The notes beneath the pieces were generated by a model. That model ran no database searches and was not told the DNA's origin. It saw only the letters and a list, made by a program, of their open reading frames with translations. From the NCBI GenBank assembly GCA_903902915.1, contig CAIUWR010000079.1, positions 1 to 45,018 of the forward strand: DNA of 45,018 nt, written 5' to 3'. Within the stretch, counting starts at the first letter, position 1, and each line of letters opens with the position of its first letter. The translations under genes were made by a program, and so were the position numbers. The stretch comes from an uncultured Hyphomicrobiales bacterium (lineage in GTDB: Bacteria > Pseudomonadota > Alphaproteobacteria > Rhizobiales > Beijerinckiaceae). This document shows positions 7,256 to 16,285 of the stretch, piece by piece.

Positions 7256-9511
7256 ATGAGTGGCCTCTTCCCAGCTTCCGACCAGCAAGACCCAGGACCG
7301 CAGGACATGGTCGCCGACGTATTGACGCCGGTGGCGGTGGATATCGCCTATTCCTACCGCGTGCCGCGCGGCATGACGGTCGCCGCAGGCGACTTCGTGC
7401 TCGTGCCGCTGGGCTCGCGCGAGGTGACGGGCGTGGTCTGGGAGACCCGCAAGGCGCCCGGCGGCAATCTCAAGAGCATCAAGGCCAAGCGCGATCTGCC
7501 CCCGCTCGCGCTGCCCCTGCGCCAGTTCGTCGACTGGGTGGCCCGCTGGACCATGGCGCCGCGCGGCATGGTGTTGCGCATGGGCGTGCGCGCCCCCGAC
7601 GCCGCTGGCCCCGAGCCCATCCGCATCGGCGTGCGCCTCACAGGCGACCAGCCCGAGCGCATGACTCCCGCCCGCAAAAGGGTGCTGGCTGCAGCCGCAG
7701 GCGGCCTTGCCTTCCAGAAGTCCGTGCTGGCGCAAGCCGCAGGCGTTTCGGCTGGCGTCATCGACGGCCTTGTGGATGAAGGCGCGCTGGAAGCGATCTC
7801 GCTCGCCGCCGAACCCGTCGCCCTGCCCCCGCGCGCCGATTTCGCCGCTCTGCCGCTGGAGCCTGACCAACAAGCAGGCGCCGACGCCTTGCGCCTCAGC
7901 GTCGCGGCGCAAAAATTCTCCGTCACCTTGCTGGAAGGCGTCACCGGTTCGGGCAAGACGGAGGTCTATTTCGAGGCGGTGGCGGAGGCTCTACGCTGCG
8001 GCAAACAGGCGATGATCCTGATGCCGGAAATCGCCCTCACCGCGCAATTTCTCGACCGATTCGCCGCGCGCTTTGGCGTGCGTCCAGCCGAATGGCATTC
8101 AGGCGTCGCCCCGCGCAAGCGTTCGCGCATCTGGACCGGCGTGGCCTCCGGCGAGGTGCGCGTGGTGGCGGGGGCGCGCTCGGCGCTGTTCCTGCCCTTC
8201 GCGCAGCTCGGCCTGATCGTGGTCGATGAAGAGCACGAGGGCGCCTACAAGCAGGAGGATGGCGTCAGCTATCACGCCCGCGACATGGCGGTGGTGCGCG
8301 GGCGCATCGAGGCTTGTCCGGTCGTGCTGGCCTCGGCCACGCCCTCGCTGGAATCGCGCGTCAACGCGCAACAGGGCCGCTACGCCCATCTGCGGCTGGA
8401 AGCGCGGTTTGGCGGGCGCAGCCTGCCCCCCATCAAGGCCATCGACCTGCGCAAGGAGGCCGCCCCGCGCGGCAAATGGATCTCGCCGCGCCTGTGCGAG
8501 GCGGTGCGCGAGACCATCGGGCGGCAGGAACAGGCGCTGCTCTTCCTCAACCGGCGCGGCTATGCGCCGCTCACCCTCTGCCAGTCCTGCGGCCATCGGT
8601 TTCAATGCCCCAATTGCACGGCGTGGCTTGTGGAGCATCGCTTTCGCAAGGCGCTGGTCTGCCACCACTGCGGCCATGTGGAGCGCCGCCCCGACGCCTG
8701 CCCGGAATGCCAGACCGTGGATTCGCTCACCGCCTGCGGGCCGGGCGTGGAGCGGCTGGGCGAGGAGGTCGCGGCGCTGTTCCCCGCGGCGCGCACCCTC
8801 GTCCTCTCCTCGGATTTTCCCGGCGGCGCGGAGCGGCTGCGGCGCGAGCTGGAGGAGATCGCGCAAGGCAATTTCGACATCGTGATCGGCACGCAATTGG
8901 TGGCGAAGGGCCACAATTTCCCGCGCCTGACCTTGGTCGGCGTGGTGGATGGGGACGTCGGCCTCTCCTCGGGGGATCCGCGCGCCGCCGAGCGCACCTT
9001 CCAGTTGCTGCAACAGGTCACGGGCCGGGCGGGGCGCGGCGATCAGCCCGGGCGCGGATTTGTGCAGACCTGGCAGCCCGATCATCCGGTGATGCGCGCG
9101 CTGCTGTCAGGCGACACCGAGCGCTTCTATGCTGAGGAGATCGCGTCTCGCGAACGCGCGGGCCTGCCGCCTTTCGGGCGCCTCGCGGCGCTCATCGTGT
9201 CGGGCAACGACCGGGCTACCGCCGAATCCCATGCGCGCGCGCTGGCCCGCGCCGCCCACGGATTGCCGCCGTCCGAGCGCTGGCGCGTGACCGCCCCCAG
9301 CGCCTTGCCGGGCGACGAGGACATCATGGTGCTTGGCCCCGCCGAGGCGCCCATCGCGGTGGTGCGCGGGCGCCATCGCTTTCGCCTGTTGCTCAAGGCG
9401 CCGCGCAGCACCGATCTGCAAGGCTTCCTGCGCGCCATGATCGCGGCGGCGCCGCCCGAGCGAGGCGGCGTCAGGGTCGCCATCGACGTGGACCCGCATT
9501 CCTTCCTGTGA
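7256..9511 (+). CDS. priA: primosomal protein N' (replication restart helicase PriA)
   Basis: PriA recognises stalled forks and reloads DnaB. The ORF gives 751 residues; an internal ATG at 7307 (VADVLTP) is an alternative start matching the family N-terminus better. Visible are the 3'-binding domain (VDIAYSYRVP), Walker A GVTGSGKTE near residue 228, DEEH box VVDEEHEGAYKQEDG, the insertion with eight cysteines in CxxC pairs (about residues 440-490) that binds two zinc ions, motif V/VI region QLVAKGHNFP and QQVTGRAGRGDQPG, and the C-terminal domain. It is divergent from the LprI-like gene. Confidence 0.97.
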   Translation: MSGLFPASDQQDPGPQDMVADVLTPVAVDIAYSYRVPRGMTVAAGDFVLVPLGSREVTGVVWETRKAPGGNLKSIKAKRDLPPLALPLRQFVDWVARWTMAPRGMVLRMGVRAPDAAGPEPIRIGVRLTGDQPERMTPARKRVLAAAAGGLAFQKSVLAQAAGVSAGVIDGLVDEGALEAISLAAEPVALPPRADFAALPLEPDQQAGADALRLSVAAQKFSVTLLEGVTGSGKTEVYFEAVAEALRCGKQAMILMPEIALTAQFLDRFAARFGVRPAEWHSGVAPRKRSRIWTGVASGEVRVVAGARSALFLPFAQLGLIVVDEEHEGAYKQEDGVSYHARDMAVVRGRIEACPVVLASATPSLESRVNAQQGRYAHLRLEARFGGRSLPPIKAIDLRKEAAPRGKWISPRLCEAVRETIGRQEQALLFLNRRGYAPLTLCQSCGHRFQCPNCTAWLVEHRFRKALVCHHCGHVERRPDACPECQTVDSLTACGPGVERLGEEVAALFPAARTLVLSSDFPGGAERLRRELEEIAQGNFDIVIGTQLVAKGHNFPRLTLVGVVDGDVGLSSGDPRAAERTFQLLQQVTGRAGRGDQPGRGFVQTWQPDHPVMRALLSGDTERFYAEEIASRERAGLPPFGRLAALIVSGNDRATAESHARALARAAHGLPPSERWRVTAPSALPGDEDIMVLGPAEAPIAVVRGRHRFRLLLKAPRSTDLQGFLRAMIAAAPPERGGVRVAIDVDPHSFL

Positions 9512-9567
9512 GCGATTCCCATGCGCTGGAAAATGCTCTAGCTTGCCCGGCGAATGGAGGAGCTCCC

Positions 9568-9852
9568 ATGCATTTCGTCGCCCTTTGCACCGACAAGCCC
9601 GATGGTCTTGAAATCCGCATGCAGCACCGGCCCGAGCATCTCGCCTGGCTGGAGGCCAACAAGGCGCGCGTATTGCTGGCGGGGCCTTTTCTGAGCGCGG
9701 AAGGCCAGATGACCGGCTCCATGCTGATCGTTGAAGCCGCTGACGAAGCTGACGCGAAGGCCCTGCTCGCGAGCGATCCGTTCGCGAGGGTCGGTCTGTT
9801 CAGCGCCAGCGAGGTGAAGCCCTGGCGGCGCACCTTCGGCGCGGCGGTCTGA
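9568..9852 (+). CDS. YciI family protein
   Basis: Small 94-residue ferredoxin-like-fold protein of the YCII family. The conserved His in RPEHLAWLEANK, the GPFL turn and the Asp in LLASDPFARVGLF are present, the His-Asp pair being the proposed active site. Its reaction is not established. ATG 9568 is chosen because GGAGGAG lies 5 nt upstream; the frame opens 20 codons earlier without a site. It is followed 10 nt later by an EVE-domain gene. In relatives this pair often lies beside tsaD/gpsA; here it is behind priA. Confidence 0.88.
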   Translation: MHFVALCTDKPDGLEIRMQHRPEHLAWLEANKARVLLAGPFLSAEGQMTGSMLIVEAADEADAKALLASDPFARVGLFSASEVKPWRRTFGAAV

Positions 9853-9862
9853 GGCCGGACCC

Positions 9863-10276
9863 ATGGCGCACTGGCTCGTCAAAAGCGAACCCTCCGTCTG
9901 GTCCTGGGACCATCAGGTCGCGGCGGGGGCGAAGGGCACCCATTGGAACGGCGTGCGCAACCATCTCGCCAAACAGCAGCTCATGGCCATGAAGATCGGC
10001 GACCACGCCTTTTTCTACCATTCCAACGAGGGCAAGGAGATCGTCGGGATCGTGGAGGTCATCAAGACCTTCTATCCCGACCCCTCCGACGAGAGCGGCA
10101 AATTCGGCATGGTGGATTTCAAGGCGGTGAAGCCCCTGCTAAGGCCGGTCTCGCTCGCCGAAGTGAAGGCGACGCCCGCCCTGTCCAAAATGTCGCTCGT
10201 CACCTCGATGCGGCTTTCCGTGCAGCCGGTCACGGATGAAGAATGGGCGCTGGTCTGCAAGATGGCGGGCGTTTGA
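9863..10276 (+). CDS. EVE domain-containing protein
   Basis: 137-residue protein of the EVE/thymocyte-nuclear-protein-1 type (PUA-like fold), thought to bind modified nucleic acid bases. Key features are WLVKSEPSVWSWD at the N-terminus, WNGVRNHLAKQQL, the GDHAFFYHSNEGKEIVGI strand pair and a FYPDPSD loop. Length and start match the family. It forms a two-gene unit with the YciI-like gene and converges on carD. Confidence 0.93.
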   Translation: MAHWLVKSEPSVWSWDHQVAAGAKGTHWNGVRNHLAKQQLMAMKIGDHAFFYHSNEGKEIVGIVEVIKTFYPDPSDESGKFGMVDFKAVKPLLRPVSLAEVKATPALSKMSLVTSMRLSVQPVTDEEWALVCKMAGV

Positions 10277-10335
10277 GGCACGGGAACGACAGGCGCTTGC
10301 AACCGAAGAGGCGCCATTCGTGTGAAGACCGCCCG

Positions 10336-10367
10336 TAAAAAGCAAAACCCGGTCTCACGACCGGGTT
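10336..10367 (-). terminator. carD terminator
   Basis: AACCCGGTC/GACCGGGTT (9 bp, loop TCAC, 10346-10367) followed on the minus strand by TTTGCTTTTT. It lies about 23 nt past the carD stop. The plus-strand side has no T tract, so it mainly serves carD. Confidence 0.85.
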
Positions 10368-10389
10368 CTGTACTGGGAATATGAAGGGC

Positions 10390-11670
10390 TCAGGCCGCTT
10401 CTTCGATATCGCCGTCGGCGGCTTCTTCGGCGAGATCCTCGACAGCCTGTTCGGCCTTGGAGCCGCGCTTGGGCCCCTTCTGAAGATGCGCCTCGATGAC
10501 CTTCAGCGACTCGCTGTCCGTCAGCTTCTGCACGACCGCGATCTCTCGCGCCATGCGGTCGAGGGCTGATTCATACAGCTGACGCTCTGAATAAGACTGC
10601 TCGGGCTGGGCGTCGGAGCGATAGAGGTCGCGCACGACTTCCGCGATGGAGCCCAGATCGCCGGAATTGATCTTGGCTTCATATTCCTGCGCGCGGCGCG
10701 ACCACATGGTGCGCTTGATGCGCGCGCGGCCGGTCAGCGTGTCGAGGCTCTTCTTCACAGTCTCGGCGTCCGCCAGCTTGCGGATGGCGCCGGCGATGAC
10801 CTTCGGCATGGGAACCTTGAGGGTCATCTTGTCCTTGGCGAAGGAGATGACGAAGAGCTCCAGCTTGAAGCCCGCGACTTCCTGCTCTTCGACGGCGATG
10901 ATCTGACCGACGCCATGGGCCGGATACACGATGTGTTCGCCGGCTTTGAACCCGGTGCGATGCACGCCAGGCTTGGCGGCGGGTTTGGCTGCGGCGGGCG
11001 CGGTGGCGGGCGCGGCGACTGCTTTGGTTGGCGTGGAAACGGGGGCGGAATCGGCGGCAGTCTGGATCGTTTTCAGGTTCACAGTCCCAACATTCGTCTG
11101 AGGAGATTTTACCGCGGGCTTGGCGGCTGACTTGGCGTCCGACAGGATGACCTGCGGGGCGGGAGCGGATAATTCGGGCGCCTTGACGGGCGATGAAGAT
11201 GGCGCAGCGGCCGGCTGGCTCTGCGGCGCATTGGGGGCCAGCTTTGCAGTCGTCGTCTGCACGGCCGCAGCTGCGCTGACGCTGGGCGCCGACGCGGCGT
11301 CTTTGGCTGCATTCGCCTGCTGGACCGCAGGGGCCTTCGCTGCGGGAGCCTTGGCTAGGGGAGCCTTGGCGGGCTCCACTTTTCTGGCCGACGCGGTCGT
11401 CTTTGCGGCGGCCTTGGCCGCTTTTTCAACGGCCGCCTTGGGCGTCGCGGTTGCGGCGGGTTCCGCCGTCTTGAGCGTGCTGGATTTCTTCACGCTGCTC
11501 GTCGCCGCCGAAGAAGCCGCCGCCTTGGGCCTGGCGACGGGGGTCGTGAGGGCGGAAGCAGGCTTGTTGGTCAGTTTTTTGGACGCTGGCCGGGAGGCGT
11601 CGGATTGGGTTGTTTTTGACTTTGCGCCCGCGCTTGCACCGCTCCGCGACGACTTGGCTGTCGAAGGCAT
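10390..11670 (-). CDS. carD: CarD family transcription regulator with long Ala/Lys/Pro-rich N-terminal extension
   Basis: CarD/CdnL proteins bind the RNA polymerase beta subunit and stabilise open complexes, notably at rRNA promoters. Residues from about 238 to 400 form a full CarD protein: the Tudor-like RNAP-interaction domain (FKAGEHIVYPAHGVGQI, LELFVISFAKDKMTLKVPM) and the helical DNA-binding domain (AKINSGDLGSIAEVVRDLYR, ERQLYESALDRMAREIA). Ahead of it are ~237 low-complexity residues rich in Ala, Lys, Pro, Ser and Thr, resembling histone-H1 or HMGA tails. The start at 11670 has AGGGAG about 10 nt upstream, and no better start lies nearer the domain. Relatives are usually about 170-190 residues. 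Confidence 0.93.
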   Translation of the reverse strand: MPSTAKSSRSGASAGAKSKTTQSDASRPASKKLTNKPASALTTPVARPKAAASSAATSSVKKSSTLKTAEPAATATPKAAVEKAAKAAAKTTASARKVEPAKAPLAKAPAAKAPAVQQANAAKDAASAPSVSAAAAVQTTTAKLAPNAPQSQPAAAPSSSPVKAPELSAPAPQVILSDAKSAAKPAVKSPQTNVGTVNLKTIQTAADSAPVSTPTKAVAAPATAPAAAKPAAKPGVHRTGFKAGEHIVYPAHGVGQIIAVEEQEVAGFKLELFVISFAKDKMTLKVPMPKVIAGAIRKLADAETVKKSLDTLTGRARIKRTMWSRRAQEYEAKINSGDLGSIAEVVRDLYRSDAQPEQSYSERQLYESALDRMAREIAVVQKLTDSESLKVIEAHLQKGPKRGSKAEQAVEDLAEEAADGDIEEAA

Positions 11671-11815
11671 ACTCAGGTACTCCCTCTGTCATCCCGCTTT
11701 GGAGACGGGACGGGCGGCCGCTCACCCTGCGGTGAACGGGTCAGAGACCCTGGCGCGAACTTCATGCGCTCGACGGCCTCAAGGGCCGATCAGGCGTCCC
11801 GGGTGCAAATTCCGC

Positions 11816-11850
11816 AAAAAAGGCCACGGCCTCTGGAGAGAGGCTTGGCC
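11816..11850 (-). terminator. intrinsic terminator upstream of carD
   Basis: On the minus strand GGCC-AA-GCCTCT, loop CTCC, AGAGGC-CGT-GGCC is followed by six T. It lies 145 nt before the carD start and 220 nt after fdxA. It is either the end of the fdxA transcript, an attenuator in the carD leader, or the end of a small RNA begun near 11925. Confidence 0.7.
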
Positions 11851-11925
11851 GAAACCGGGAAAATGAACCCTTGCCGCAACGCCATGTCCGGCGCGAAGCT
11901 GAGCAAATGCCATGATCGACTGTTA
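11816..11925 (-). ncRNA. candidate ~110-nt small RNA or attenuated carD leader
   Basis: A candidate promoter at 11932-11959 would start RNA near 11925, and the strong terminator at 11816-11850 would end it after about 110 nt. The interval contains further short hairpins (GCGCC..GGCG, GGG..CCC) and no ribosome binding site with ORF. No known RNA family was recognised. The call is an inference from promoter plus terminator only. Confidence 0.3.
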
Positions 11926-11931
11926 ACAGAC

Positions 11932-11959
11932 CGTATACCACAAAATATGACGATTTCAA
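11932..11959 (-). promoter_or_regulatory. candidate promoter upstream of carD
   Basis: Minus strand TTGAAA (11959-11954), 16-nt spacer, TATACG (11937-11932), in an AT-rich pocket. It could drive carD or a short RNA ended by the terminator at 11816-11850. The region 11671-12067 holds no gene. Confidence 0.4.
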
Positions 11960-12067
11960 AATCGCTACCAACTGTGGCTTATGCGCACGCGATTTGACCC
12001 GTAACGCTGACGTTGCGGCGGCCTGTCAGCGTCCGCAGCCCGCCTAGACGGGCGTTCGATCCAGCGC

Positions 12068-12406
12068 TCAGTCCCCTTCGCCCGGCTCCGGCGAAAAGAA
12101 TGCGTCGAACTTGCCTGACTTGCCGTCGAATTCCTTCGCGTCCTGCGGCGACTCGCGCTTGACCGTGATATTGGGCCAGGACTTGGCCATATCGGCGTTG
12201 AGTTTCAGCCACTTGTCGAGGCCCGGCTCGGTGTCGGGCTTGATCGCCTCGGCGGGGCATTCGGGCTCGCAGACGCCGCAATCGATACATTCGTCGGGAT
12301 GAATCACCAGCATGTTCTCACCCTCGTAGAAGCAATCCACGGGGCACACCTCAACGCAATCCATGTATTTGCATTTGATGCAGTTTTCGACGACGACGTA
12401 AGTCAT
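12068..12406 (-). CDS. fdxA: 7Fe ferredoxin FdxA
   Basis: Ferredoxin of 112 residues carrying one [3Fe-4S] and one [4Fe-4S] cluster. The ligands are visible: [17 protein letters not shown] near residues 9-25 and [12 protein letters not shown] near 40-51. A C-terminal extension of ~50 residues is typical of the Azotobacter FdI/FdxA type. It carries electrons at low potential; its partners are unknown. AGGAGAT precedes ATG 12406 by 6-7 nt. It sits between carD and the S4/helicase genes, an order seen across Hyphomicrobiales. Confidence 0.96.
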   Translation of the reverse strand: MTYVVVENCIKCKYMDCVEVCPVDCFYEGENMLVIHPDECIDCGVCEPECPAEAIKPDTEPGLDKWLKLNADMAKSWPNITVKRESPQDAKEFDGKSGKFDAFFSPEPGEGD

Positions 12407-12504
12407 TCCAACATCTCCTGGCGCGTGCGGTCCTTGAATCCGCCCACAACACTGTGGCTTTTGCTAACGCCTTTGCGACGCAGGCGCAAGATGAGGGCGG
12501 TCGC

Positions 12505-12852
12505 TCAAACCGTCGCATCGGGGCTGGAATCGTCCGGCTTCTGGTCGGCGCCCTCGGACAGATCCGAATAAAGCCGCCGGGCCTCCTCATAGGGACCGCG
12601 CCGCTGCCCCGCCGCCACGACCCGCAAGATCTTCACCTGCCGCTCCAGCGCGATGGTCAGCACATCCCCCGGGCGCACCCCTTTGGCGGGCCCTGCGGTG
12701 CGCGCGCCGTTGAGGCGCACATGTCCAGCCTCGATGAGGCGGACGGCCAGCGCGCGGGTCTTCACCACGCGCGCGAACCAGAGCCACTTGTCCAGCCGTT
12801 GCCGTTCCCCCGCCGGGGCGCCAGAACCCTCATGAGGATCCCGGCCCGCCAT
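12505..12852 (-). CDS. S4 domain RNA-binding protein (Hsp15-like)
   Basis: 115-residue protein with an S4 RNA-binding fold: RLDKWLWFARVVKTRALAVRLIEAGHVRLNG then GDVLTIALERQVKILRVV. This matches Hsp15-type proteins, which in E. coli bind 50S subunits carrying stalled nascent chains. A basic/acidic C-terminal tail follows. It lies 26 nt downstream of the helicase stop on the same strand, so the two are probably co-transcribed and both act on RNA. Confidence 0.92.
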   Translation of the reverse strand: MAGRDPHEGSGAPAGERQRLDKWLWFARVVKTRALAVRLIEAGHVRLNGARTAGPAKGVRPGDVLTIALERQVKILRVVAAGQRRGPYEEARRLYSDLSEGADQKPDDSSPDATV

Positions 12853-12878
12853 TTAAGGGAGCGACCGCCGTGCGTGGA

Positions 12879-15800
12879 TCAATCCTTCTTGCCCTTGTTT
12901 TCGAGTTCGGCCTTCAAGGCGAGCAGCTTGGCGAAGGGCGAATTGGGATCGGGCTGCTTGTCGCGGGCGCTGGCGGGGCGCTCGGTGCTCGCGAAGGTGC
13001 GGTCGCCGCGCTGATCGTTGCGCTCGGGGCGGCCCTTGACGAAGGGACGGTCGCCCTGGGGCCTGCCGCCTTGCGGACGATCACCATGGGGACGGCCACC
13101 CTGGGGACGGTCGCCGCGCGGACGCTCGCCCTGCGGCCTGTCGCCTTGCGGGCGGGCGCTGAAGCCTTCGAACCGGCGCTGGTCGCGGCGGGGCTGCTGG
13201 GGCCTCTCCGGCGTCGCGCCGACCGCAGCCGCCTCGCCTTCAACGGTGGGGGCAGGTGTCGCCTGCGCGCCGTCGCGGGGACGCTGGCCCTGCTGGTCGC
13301 GGCGCGGTCCGCGATCACCCCCACGGCCACGCGGCCGCTCGGGCCTGCGGCCTTCATGCTGCCTGCGGCTTGGGCGCCAGACCTCGATGAGGGTTTCTTC
13401 GACGACGGCCTGTTCAGCTGTGGATTCGGCTTCCACAGCGCCGGTCTCGCCGCCTTCGGCTTCGACGACTTGCGCCTCGGAAGAAGTTTCTTGCGCCGTC
13501 GGTTCATCAGCGGGAGCGACTTCGGCGACCGCCTCGGGGACGGCCTCGGGGGCGGCCTCGACTTCAGCCTCCTGCGCAGCCGCTGCTTCATCGGCGGCCT
13601 CAACAGGCTCGGCGGTCTCGCGCACGACTTCGGATTCAGCCTCAGCCGTCTCCGCCGCGCCTTCCTCGGCTTCCACATCCTGCGGAACCGCCGCCGCGAT
13701 GGGCTGCATCGGAGCGGGCTTCAGGATTTTCGCGGTGATGGCCGGACCCTTGCGGCTCTCGACCGCATAGCCAAGGGATTTGAGGATCGACGCGAAGGCC
13801 TCGCCCGAGCAGCCCGCCAGGGAGGTCATGGCGACGGTCACCACAAAAGCGTCCCCGTCCGCAGCGCCCGCCGGGGGCTCGCCAACGGTGACGCCGGGGC
13901 GATAGGCGATGGCGGGACGAATCAGATCGGCCAGCCGCTCCAGAATGTCGACGCGCACGGCCCGCTCGCCTGACACGCGGAAACCCGCCGCCAGATAGAG
14001 GCCCTTGGGCGTATCCTTGTCGGCGGCGAAAGAGGTGCGGCCGGTGGAGGCGAGATGCGCCACCTCGTCCAGTCCCTTCACGCCTTCGATGCCGCCATGC
14101 TTGAGCGCCCAGAGCTGCGCAGCCAGCGCGCGGGGCGCAGGCTTCAGCGATTGGGGAAGATAGAGATGGTAGGCGCCGAAGCGCACGCCCAGTTTGCGCA
14201 GCGCGGCGCGGGCGCCCTGGTCGAGGGATTTGGTCTCATTGGCGACGCGTGAGCGTTCCAGCACGCCAAGCGATTCGGCCAACTGGAAAGCGATGCCGCG
14301 CCCGATGCCCTCAAGCCCCTCGCCAGCCTCCAGTTCCGCGATGCCGCCAAGCAGCTTCTTGATGTGCTGGGCGGTCCACAGATCGAGCCGCCGCTGCACC
14401 ATCTCCAGCGCCGGGCCGGTGAGTTGCTCGTCCGCCAGCACCCGCACGCGGGGGGCCAGGATCTGCTCGCCCGAGGTGAGTTTGCCGACCGGTTCGCCAA
14501 GCCATCGGATCGTGCCGTCATTGGCGAGCACGAAGGCTTCGTCGACCGCCTCGCTGACGCGGGTGGCGCGACTTTCGATCTCGCTCGCCAGCGCCTGATG
14601 GGCGGCGGCGGTCAGGGTGCGCGCGACGTCGCCCCCGGCCAGCGGGTCCGGTGTGAACCGGAACCCATGAAGGTTGCCCACATGCTGACCTTCGACCATG
14701 ACGTCGCCGGACCCGGTGATTTCCGCTTCGAGCATTGCATTCTCTCTCAAGCGACGCATCAGCACGCTCGTGCGCCGGTCGACGAACCGGTGGGCGAGGC
14801 GCTCGTGAAGAGCGTCGGACAAACTGTCCTCTACCTGACGCGTGACGCCCTGCCAATGCTCGGGATCGCGCAGCCAGTCGGGACGATTGGCGATAAAGTT
14901 GAAAGTTCGCACCTGCGCAATGCGCGCGGAGAGCGTGTCGATCTCCCCATCAGTGCGGTCGAACTGGGCCAGCTGACGCTGAAACCACTCGTCCGGAACC
15001 CGCCCCGCCCGCACCACAAAGCCATACAAGGTGAGCGCCAAATCCGCATGGGCGGCAGGAGAAACCTTACGATAATCAGGTATTTGGCACACTTCCCACA
15101 GGCGCTGCACATCGGCTTTCGTCTTCGATTGGCGCCGCACGTCCGGGTCGCGGGACAGAAGGTCGAGCACCACCATGTCGGTCGCCGTAGGCGCTCGCGT
15201 CAGGCCCTGTTCGGTGGGCAGCATCTCGAGTGAGGCCTGCAAACTTTCGATCGAAGAAAAATCGAGCGAAGAATTTCGCCACTGCAACATCATCAGCGGA
15301 TCGAATCGGTGGGTCTCGATCGCTTGCGCCGTTTCCGCGTCGAAGGCGGGGCAGCGTCCCGTGGTTCCGAAGGCTCCATCCTTGATATAGCGCCCGGCCC
15401 GGCCCGCGATCTGACCATACTCGCCATTGTTGAGGGGACGGTACTGCCAGCCGTCGAATTTGCGGTTTCCGGCGAAGGCGATGTGATCGACGTCGAGATT
15501 GAGCCCCATGCCGATGGCGTCGGTGGCGACGATGTAATCCACCTCGCCCGACTGATACAGCGCCACCTGGGCGTTGCGGGTGCGCGGGCTCAGGGCCCCC
15601 AGCACCACCGCCGCCCCGCCCCGCTGGCGACGAATCAATTCGGCGATGGCGTAGACCTCTTCCGCCGAGAAGGCCACGATGGCGCTGCGCGGCGGCAGGC
15701 GCGACAGGCGGCGCTCTCCGGCGAAGGTCAGCGTGGACAGGCGGGGCCGCGTGACGATGGGAACGCCAGGCAGAAGCTTCTCGATCAGCGGCTGGATGGT

Positions 15801-16217
15801 GGAGGCGCCGATCAGCCAGGTTTCCTCGCGCCCGCGCCGGTTGAGCAGGCGATCCGTAAACACATGGCCGCGATCGAGGTCGGCGGCGAGCTGAATTTCG
15901 TCCACGGCGACGAAATCGACGGACAGATCGCGCGGCATGGCCTCGACGGTGGAGATCCAGTAGCGCGGATTGCGCGGTTTGATCTTCTCTTCGCCGGTGA
16001 TGAGCGCCACAGCCCCCACGCCAGCTTTCTCGACGACCTTGTTGTAGACCTCACGGGCCAGCAGCCGCAGGGGCAAGCCAATGATCCCGCTGGGATATTG
16101 CAGCATGCGCTCAACGGTTATGTGGGTCTTGCCCGTGTTGGTCGGTCCCAGCACGGCGGTGACGCCGCGGCGACGCTCCGAGGGAGGCAGGGCGGGCGCC
16201 GGGATAGCGATATTCAT
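12879..16217 (-). CDS. SUV3-like superfamily 2 helicase with disordered C-terminus
   Basis: 1112-residue putative RNA helicase related to mitochondrial SUV3. N-terminal motor: Walker A LGPTNTGKTHIT near residue 27, DEIQ box AVDEIQLAADLDRG near 105, motif V ATDAIGMGLNLDVDH and motif VI QIAGRAGRY near 268. A central helical/winged region follows to about 800. Residues ~830-960 are Glu/Ala-rich and ~965-1100 Arg/Gly/Pro/Gln-rich with RPQGDRP-type repeats, like RNase E scaffolds. The frame opens at 16277, but ATG 16217 has AAGGGG upstream and starts directly before the motor. Upstream is the GANTC-dense gap; downstream is the S4 gene. Confidence 0.92.
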   Translation of the reverse strand: MNIAIPAPALPPSERRRGVTAVLGPTNTGKTHITVERMLQYPSGIIGLPLRLLAREVYNKVVEKAGVGAVALITGEEKIKPRNPRYWISTVEAMPRDLSVDFVAVDEIQLAADLDRGHVFTDRLLNRRGREETWLIGASTIQPLIEKLLPGVPIVTRPRLSTLTFAGERRLSRLPPRSAIVAFSAEEVYAIAELIRRQRGGAAVVLGALSPRTRNAQVALYQSGEVDYIVATDAIGMGLNLDVDHIAFAGNRKFDGWQYRPLNNGEYGQIAGRAGRYIKDGAFGTTGRCPAFDAETAQAIETHRFDPLMMLQWRNSSLDFSSIESLQASLEMLPTEQGLTRAPTATDMVVLDLLSRDPDVRRQSKTKADVQRLWEVCQIPDYRKVSPAAHADLALTLYGFVVRAGRVPDEWFQRQLAQFDRTDGEIDTLSARIAQVRTFNFIANRPDWLRDPEHWQGVTRQVEDSLSDALHERLAHRFVDRRTSVLMRRLRENAMLEAEITGSGDVMVEGQHVGNLHGFRFTPDPLAGGDVARTLTAAAHQALASEIESRATRVSEAVDEAFVLANDGTIRWLGEPVGKLTSGEQILAPRVRVLADEQLTGPALEMVQRRLDLWTAQHIKKLLGGIAELEAGEGLEGIGRGIAFQLAESLGVLERSRVANETKSLDQGARAALRKLGVRFGAYHLYLPQSLKPAPRALAAQLWALKHGGIEGVKGLDEVAHLASTGRTSFAADKDTPKGLYLAAGFRVSGERAVRVDILERLADLIRPAIAYRPGVTVGEPPAGAADGDAFVVTVAMTSLAGCSGEAFASILKSLGYAVESRKGPAITAKILKPAPMQPIAAAVPQDVEAEEGAAETAEAESEVVRETAEPVEAADEAAAAQEAEVEAAPEAVPEAVAEVAPADEPTAQETSSEAQVVEAEGGETGAVEAESTAEQAVVEETLIEVWRPSRRQHEGRRPERPRGRGGDRGPRRDQQGQRPRDGAQATPAPTVEGEAAAVGATPERPQQPRRDQRRFEGFSARPQGDRPQGERPRGDRPQGGRPHGDRPQGGRPQGDRPFVKGRPERNDQRGDRTFASTERPASARDKQPDPNSPFAKLLALKAELENKGKKD

Positions 16218-16285
16218 GCGTGACGCCCCTTGCGCGCTTTTCGCTGCAACACAGACCTCGTCTGCCCGATTTGGCACAGTTCGTC

